DNA of 27,892 nucleotides from Clostridiales bacterium. GTDB lineage: Bacteria > Bacillota > Clostridia > Lachnospirales > Anaerotignaceae. The first letter of the stretch is position 1; every line of letters begins with the position of its first letter. Of the stretch, positions 23,749 through 27,892 are shown piece by piece. Both the position numbers and the translations under genes were made by a program. A model generated the notes under the pieces. That model saw only the letters and a list, made by a program, of their open reading frames with translations, did no database searches and had not been told where the DNA came from. The DNA lies in the NCBI GenBank assembly GCA_019423725.1, contig JAHZAW010000032.1, positions 1-27,892 on the forward strand, read 5' to 3'.

Positions 23749-24344
23749 AAAACAGGATCATAACCATCAGCCGTGAATTTGGCAGCGGGGGACGCACCAT
23801 AGGCAAGAAAACAGCTGAGAAACTTGGAATACATTGTTATGACAAGGAGCTTATACAAAAAATAGCCCAGGAAAGCGGCTTTACGGAGAATTATATAAAG
23901 GATTCAGGAGAATACTCACCTGGGGGCTTTCTTGCATCTGCCTTATCCAGCCGTGCCTTTGGACCGACAAATGAAGACTATCTCTGGGAGATACAGAGAA
24001 AAATAATACTTGAACTTGCACGGAAAGGACCATGTGTTATAGTTGGAAGATGTGCTGACTATATATTGAGAGAAAAGGCTGACTGTCTTACGGTATTCAT
24101 ACATGCCAGCATAAAGTACAGGGCTGAGCGTATAGTGAGGGTATACGGCGAGAGAGAAGAGTCTCCGGAAGAAAGACTGAAGGATAAGGATAAGAGAAGG
24201 GCGGCATACCACAGATTTTATACGGATATGAAATGGGGTTACGCTCCAAACTATAATATTTCCCTTGACAGTGGAGTTATAGGAATTGATAAATGTGTAA
24301 ACATAATATCCCAGCTATATGACGAAAAAAATACCGCAATATAA
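23745..24344 (+). CDS. Cytidylate kinase-like P-loop protein
   Basis: This 199-residue nucleotide-binding protein is of the cytidylate kinase-like family (Cytidylate_kin2 type). It opens ITISREFGSGGRTIGKKTAE, where GSGGRTIG is the modified P-loop characteristic of this group, distinct from the GPxGxGKS of true Cmk. CVIVGRCADYIL, VFIHASIKYRAERI and a lid with RREAY-like spacing (DKRRAAYHRFYT) follow. The start overlaps the MATE stop by four bases and the end is followed by a strong terminator, so expression is tied to the pump. The physiological substrate of these proteins is unknown; a CMP kinase role is not certain. Confidence 0.88.
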   Translation: MKNRIITISREFGSGGRTIGKKTAEKLGIHCYDKELIQKIAQESGFTENYIKDSGEYSPGGFLASALSSRAFGPTNEDYLWEIQRKIILELARKGPCVIVGRCADYILREKADCLTVFIHASIKYRAERIVRVYGEREESPEERLKDKDKRRAAYHRFYTDMKWGYAPNYNISLDSGVIGIDKCVNIISQLYDEKNTAI

Positions 24345-24420
24345 AGTGATAACAAGTGGATACAAAAATAAATGATATTTTTTTGTAAAGTGTGGATAAA
24401 TAAAAAGGAAAAACAAATGG

Positions 24421-24450
24421 AAAAGTCCGGTCAGAAGACCGGACTTTTTT
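24421..24450. terminator. Strong terminator after the MATE-kinase operon
   Basis: AAAAGTCCGGTC (24421-24432), loop AGAA, GACCGGACTTTT (24437-24448): a perfect 12-bp stem followed by more T. It lies between convergent genes and, with A-rich and T-rich flanks, can serve both strands. Confidence 0.93.
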
Positions 24451-24473
24451 AATCGGTAAATTATAAGTTATTT

Positions 24474-26003
24474 TTAAGCTGCTGTAGTTTCAGCTGCTGC
24501 GGGAGCCTCTGTTGCAGTCTCAGCTACAGCTGCATCCTGAGCGGGAGCCTCTGTAGTTTCAGCTGCTGCTGGAGTCTCTGTTGCAGTCTCAGCTATAGCT
24601 GCATCCTGAGCGGGAGCTTCTGTAGCTTCAGCTGCTGTCTCGGGAACTGCAGTTGCGGGAACTTCAACACCGTCAGCTGTGAGTGTTGTCACACCTGTAA
24701 GAAGGTCGTTGAGAGAGATAACTGTTGCGCCTTCAGGAACTGTAAGCTGGGGTGTCTCTGTTGTAGCTGCTGATGATGATTTGAAGTTCATATCCATCTT
24801 AAGCATATCGGAAAGGTTCATTGTGAATGCCATTGTTGAGTTGAAATCCTTATCTGTATCAACATTGATATCCATAGCGATTCCATCAGCGGCAACCTTC
24901 ATTGCAACTGTGCATGAGTTAACTTTGTCACCATCTGTGCCAAGAGTCATAGTATATGTAAGCTCTGTTCCGTTTTCGTTAACTGAGTAGTTTAATTTGT
25001 ACTGACCGTCAACAAGAATGAATGACTTGTCGCCAAGCATCTTTGCGTATGTGTCATAAGCTGCTGCGATCTGAGAATATGTGTTTACGTCAGTAACGGG
25101 GATTGCTTTAAGGAGCTCTGTGATATATCCGTTGAAGTCTCCCTTTGAAGCAAGGTCAAGGATTGAAGTAAAGTCAAATCCAGGCTGAACAGCATTGAAA
25201 AGTGCATTGAGATCAAGGCTTACCCATGCATCAGCACTGATACCTAATACTGTGAACAGTGTTGAGTTCATATATAAAGTATTTTTCTCTATATTATAGA
25301 TATATTTTGTTTCGCTGCTTTCAAGAGCCTTTACGATAGTATCGAAAGTTTCTTTTTCAGCATCGGCAATACCCTGAGCTTCAAGGATCTGTTTGATCTG
25401 TGTGAAGTCAAGAGTAAGCTTCATTGTCATATCTTCGCCCTGAGCAGATGTAACACCTGTTGCTGTTCCGCTGAAGGGAAGTTTCATTGTAGCTGTGGGA
25501 TCTACTACTTCAACATTTCCGCTGAATTCAGCTGTTGTTTTGTAGTTATCGCCGATTGAAAGAGCATAGTCCATGTATTTACCGATTATTTCAAATGTCT
25601 GTCCGCTGTCTGCTACCATTTTGTCAACATTAACGACTACAGCTGTTTTTGCTGCGTCATCCCAGCCAAGAGAGTATCCTAAAGCTGTTGTAATGGCACG
25701 AACGGGAACAAGGTCACCTTCTGCGACCTGAGCGTCAACATTAACTGCTGCACCATTTACTGTAAGGACAGCTTTGCCGTCTGTTACTTTGCAGTCAACG
25801 CCGAAAAGTGTTTTTACGTCAGCGGCTTTAACATATGTTGAGCCGTTTACGAGTAATGCTGCGTCTTCTGTGGTCTGACCGTTATACTGTACGTCAACAG
25901 CATTGTCTGCGGCTGCTTCAGCAGCAAATGCAGGAGCGTATACTGAAAGTGACATAACGGCTGCCAATGAGAAAGCGCAAAGTTTTTTGCTTAATTTCAT
26001 CAT
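24474..26003 (-). CDS. Secreted stalk-domain (copper amine oxidase N-terminal-like) protein with a repetitive Ala/Glu/Thr tail
   Basis: This is an exported protein of 509 residues. A Sec signal peptide (about residues 1-28, LCAFSLAAVMSLSVYAPAFA) is followed by a stalk/copper amine oxidase N-domain-like module (about 35-112: LLVNGSTYVKAADVKTLFG, VPVRAITTALGYSLGWD). The middle (about 130-430) is beta-rich with many Thr, Lys and Asp residues and resembles no family I can name. The last 60 residues are a low-complexity tail made of a 23-residue unit, APAQDAAxAETATExPAAAE plus TTE, about 2.3 copies. There is no LPxTG or membrane anchor. The ATG has GAGGAGG six bases upstream; a second ATG follows at once. 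Attachment to the cell surface is inferred. Confidence 0.85.
   Translation of the reverse strand: MMKLSKKLCAFSLAAVMSLSVYAPAFAAEAAADNAVDVQYNGQTTEDAALLVNGSTYVKAADVKTLFGVDCKVTDGKAVLTVNGAAVNVDAQVAEGDLVPVRAITTALGYSLGWDDAAKTAVVVNVDKMVADSGQTFEIIGKYMDYALSIGDNYKTTAEFSGNVEVVDPTATMKLPFSGTATGVTSAQGEDMTMKLTLDFTQIKQILEAQGIADAEKETFDTIVKALESSETKYIYNIEKNTLYMNSTLFTVLGISADAWVSLDLNALFNAVQPGFDFTSILDLASKGDFNGYITELLKAIPVTDVNTYSQIAAAYDTYAKMLGDKSFILVDGQYKLNYSVNENGTELTYTMTLGTDGDKVNSCTVAMKVAADGIAMDINVDTDKDFNSTMAFTMNLSDMLKMDMNFKSSSAATTETPQLTVPEGATVISLNDLLTGVTTLTADGVEVPATAVPETAAEATEAPAQDAAIAETATETPAAAETTEAPAQDAAVAETATEAPAAAETTAA
24477..24614 (-). repeat. Two 69-bp tandem repeats encoding the tail of the stalk-domain protein
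   Basis: Two adjacent 23-codon units, differing in only a few codons (Ile/Val and Thr/Ala changes), form the C-terminal tail. A degenerate third part precedes them. Near-identity at the DNA level implies recent duplication and possible length variation between strains. Confidence 0.75.
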
Positions 26004-26030
26004 TTTTTTCCTCCTCTTTAAACTTATATA

Positions 26031-26052
26031 TTTTAAAGCTTATGCTTTAAAA
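26031..26052. repeat. Perfect 9-bp inverted repeat between the LUD gene and the stalk-protein gene
   Basis: TTTTAAAGC (26031-26039), TTAT, GCTTTAAAA (26044-26052). It sits just after the LUD stop and about 30 bp before the stalk-protein start on the minus strand. It lacks a T-tract, so it could be an operator overlapping the stalk-protein promoter or a weak terminator of the aroC-LUD transcript. Confidence 0.5.
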
Positions 26053-26057
26053 ACAAA

Positions 26058-26741
26058 TTAAAAACCAAGATTGTCATTGATAAGGACAACTTTTATCCTT
26101 TCGGGTATCATGGACATCCTTGTAACAAGGATCTGTCTGCATATACATCCATCACCTATGCAGTCACCGCATTTTCCTGTCTTTTTGCAAGGTGTTACAT
26201 TAGCTGAAAAACGGTGGATATTGATGGGAGCGGCTACATTGCGGGCACGTTCCATGGCAGCTTCTTCCGAATGAGCAACTTTATTTATTCCTGCAACGAC
26301 TATGACCTGTTTAGGACCATAGCAGAGAGCGGCAAGTCTGTTTCCAAGACCATCGATATTAACAAGAACACCATCATCGGTCATTGCATTAGTGCTCATA
26401 AGGAAAGTATCGCAAAGAAGGGCCTGTCTCTGGATCTCACGCATTTCTTCGGTGGAGCCAGCTTCATCTCTGTCCATTACCTTATATTTTCCTGAAGATT
26501 TTACAAGTTTTGTAAGCCCCATATCCCTAATGGTCATTGAACCACCCCATGAAACTGAATCTCCTTCAGGTATAAGGCTCATTATAAGTTCATTGGCTTC
26601 TTCCACAGTCTGACAGAAATAACCTTTCATATTACGTTTTGCAAGACCGTCGATAACACGTTTTGCTATGATCTCGGTGCGGTTTGCAGTTATCATTTCA
26701 GCTGTGATGACTTTCTGATAATCGCTTATATTCTGTCCCAT
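26058..26741 (-). CDS. LUD-domain protein (lactate utilization LutC/LutB-like)
   Basis: This stand-alone LUD-fold protein belongs to the group that includes LutC and parts of LutB of the lactate-oxidation complex. I chose ATG at 26741 (227 residues), with AAGGAG eight bases upstream; the GTG three codons earlier overlaps that ribosome site. Typical blocks are IPEGDSVSWGGSMTIRDMGL, LLCDTFLMSTNAMTDDGVLV (each 20 residues) and KQVIVVAGINKV. Five cysteines near the end (C185, C191, C194, C199 and C201, in CKKTGKCGDCIGDGCICRQ) could hold an Fe-S cluster or metal. No lutA or lutB genes are adjacent. It follows aroC by 13 bp, so the two are probably co-transcribed, although no metabolic link is evident. 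Confidence 0.88.
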   Translation of the reverse strand: MGQNISDYQKVITAEMITANRTEIIAKRVIDGLAKRNMKGYFCQTVEEANELIMSLIPEGDSVSWGGSMTIRDMGLTKLVKSSGKYKVMDRDEAGSTEEMREIQRQALLCDTFLMSTNAMTDDGVLVNIDGLGNRLAALCYGPKQVIVVAGINKVAHSEEAAMERARNVAAPINIHRFSANVTPCKKTGKCGDCIGDGCICRQILVTRMSMIPERIKVVLINDNLGF

Positions 26742-26754
26742 TTCTTTCACTCCT

Positions 26755-27849
26755 TTAAATGTCTGCTTTTATTTTGTTTATCTGTGAGGGCATATTACGG
26801 AATATCATATCCGTAAGGGCTATGGCGCTCATGGCTTCTACAACTACTATAGCTCTGGGCACGATTATAGGATCATGCCTGCCCTTTATTTCTATTTCTA
26901 TATTTTCTCCGCTGGTATTGACTGTCTGCTGTTTTTGCGATATGGACGGGGTCGGTTTAAAAGCCGCACGGAAAATAATGTCGCTTCCGTCGGATATGCC
27001 TCCAAGTATCCCGCCTGAATTATTGGAAAGCTTTTTAACTGTGCCGTTTTCTGATACAAAGGGGTCGTTATTCTGGGAACCCCTCATGGATGATGCGGAA
27101 AATCCAGCACCAAACTCTATCCCTTTCACAGCCCCGATGGAAAGCACAGCCATTCCAAGCACAGCATCAAGTTTATCAAATACCGGTTCTCCTATGCCGG
27201 CGGGAACGCCTTTTATGACACATTCGGCCACTCCTCCTGCACTGTCGCGCTCGGACATACATTTATCAAGATAAGCAGCCGCCTTTTCAGCAGCCTCCTC
27301 ATCGGGCATGACCAGGGGATTATCAAATCTCTTTGATATATCCATTTTGTCCCTGTCAATGGAAACAGGCCCTATTGATATGGTGTAGGCCATAACTTCT
27401 ATTCCAAGTTCAGAGAGTATTTTTTTAGCAACGGCACCTGCGGCTACTCTGCATAAGGTCTCTCTGCCCGAAGAACGTCCGCCTCCACGGTAGTCCCTGA
27501 AGCCGTATTTTGCCTGAAAGCCGTAGTCAGCATGGCCGGGTCTGAATTTATCGGCTATATTGCTGTAGTCAGCTGAATGATGGTCAGCGTTATATACAGC
27601 GATAGTTATGGGCGTTCCTGTGGTCTTACCCTCAAACACACCAGAAAGGATAATAGCCGTATCACTTTCATTTCGTTTTGTGCCATAGGGATTTGAGCCT
27701 GGTTTACGCCTGTCCAGTTCTTTCTGGATATCTTCCTCAGTGAGGGGAATGCCGGCGGGGCATCCGTCTATTGTTACGCCAAGGGCCTTTCCATGGGATT
27801 CTCCCCAGGTGGTGATTTTAAAAATTGTGCCAAAAGATGAACCAGCCAA
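26755..27849 (-). CDS. aroC: Chorismate synthase
   Basis: This enzyme uses FMNH2 to convert 5-enolpyruvylshikimate-3-phosphate to chorismate, the last step of the shikimate pathway. I chose TTG at 27849 (364 residues, MAGSSFGTIFKITTWGESHG), because GGAGGAG lies about eight bases upstream; the in-frame ATG at 27867 overlaps that ribosome site. All three family signatures are present: GESHGKALGVTIDGCPAG, GGGRSSGRETLCRVAAGA and RHDPIIVPRAIVVVEAM. Also present are FRPGHADYGF and the C-terminal region. Length is normal for the bacterial enzyme. Other aro genes are not in the window. A TATAAT lies just upstream on the minus strand. Confidence 0.97.
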   Translation of the reverse strand: MAGSSFGTIFKITTWGESHGKALGVTIDGCPAGIPLTEEDIQKELDRRKPGSNPYGTKRNESDTAIILSGVFEGKTTGTPITIAVYNADHHSADYSNIADKFRPGHADYGFQAKYGFRDYRGGGRSSGRETLCRVAAGAVAKKILSELGIEVMAYTISIGPVSIDRDKMDISKRFDNPLVMPDEEAAEKAAAYLDKCMSERDSAGGVAECVIKGVPAGIGEPVFDKLDAVLGMAVLSIGAVKGIEFGAGFSASSMRGSQNNDPFVSENGTVKKLSNNSGGILGGISDGSDIIFRAAFKPTPSISQKQQTVNTSGENIEIEIKGRHDPIIVPRAIVVVEAMSAIALTDMIFRNMPSQINKIKADI

Positions 27850-27880
27850 AAAAATCCACTCCTCCATTATTAATTTCTTA

Positions 27881-27886
27881 ATTATA
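27881..27886 (-). promoter_or_regulatory. Probable -10 element of aroC
   Basis: A perfect TATAAT on the minus strand about 30 bp before the TTG start. The -35 region would lie beyond the window. Confidence 0.5.
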
Positions 27887-27892
27887 TCATAA

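Noticed and set aside
24477..24614. Possible CRISPR-like repeat array
   Set aside because: The repeats are directly adjacent, a multiple of three long, and read as the low-complexity tail of a secreted protein; there are no spacers.
26759..27274. Plus-strand open frame opposite aroC
   Set aside because: The minus strand encodes all chorismate synthase signatures; the plus-strand frame has no family features.
1..27892. tRNA or rRNA genes
   Set aside because: No GTTCRANYC-type T-loop in a cloverleaf context or rRNA-like sequence was seen in the intergenic regions.

Overview
The window looks like a chromosome segment of a low-GC, Gram-positive Clostridia bacterium, most likely of the Lachnospiraceae type. 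The reasons are the purine-rich AGGAGG-like ribosome sites, frequent TTG and GTG starts, lipobox lipoproteins, a secreted stalk-domain protein, a LUD protein and many Firmicutes-type hairpin-plus-T-tract terminators. The assignment rests on gene content only.

Positions 1-7790 are a type I restriction-modification island: the 3' part of hsdM, a membrane-anchored protein of unknown function, hsdS, an SNF2-family ATPase with a helix-hairpin-helix-like front end, and hsdR. hsdR is cut by a single in-frame TAA that falls exactly on the codon for the Walker A lysine (GSG-stop-T). The rest of the 1045-codon frame is open. As written, modification could persist but the restriction motor is lost. hsdS carries three perfect 12-bp repeats (TAEL type) in its central spacer, the kind known from EcoR124 to change recognition-site spacing.

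Positions 7791-8515 are the island's right edge: about 310 bp of AT-rich non-coding DNA, then the last 124 codons of a gap (GAPDH) gene with its own terminator but no 5' part. This looks like a recombination or integration scar. Beyond it, on the minus strand, lies a solitary NMT1/SsuA-type solute-binding lipoprotein.

Positions 9915-17667 form one tightly packed plus-strand cluster: polA, coaE, a membrane-anchored lytic transglycosylase, an orphan family-5 solute-binding lipoprotein, galT-type uridylyltransferase and hflX, ending at a clear terminator. A small DUF6514-like gene follows, preceded by a cluster of TGTCGA motifs resembling Spo0A boxes. Next comes a HAD phosphatase-ogt-ROK kinase operon, converging on a DUF3267 membrane zincin across a shared bidirectional terminator. 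A divergent YgjP-type metallopeptidase follows.

Positions 21900-24450 hold the most suggestive regulatory unit: promoter, a terminator-like structured leader, a 79-aa unknown protein, a second structured leader sharing sequence blocks with the first, a MepA-like MATE efflux pump, and a cytidylate-kinase-like protein overlapping the pump by 4 bp. Two related attenuator-like hairpins in one operon in front of a MATE pump suggest ligand-controlled readthrough, possibly a guanidine-IV/mepA-type riboswitch. The right end carries, on the minus strand, aroC and a LUD-domain protein, then a secreted stalk-domain protein with a repetitive Ala/Glu/Thr tail.
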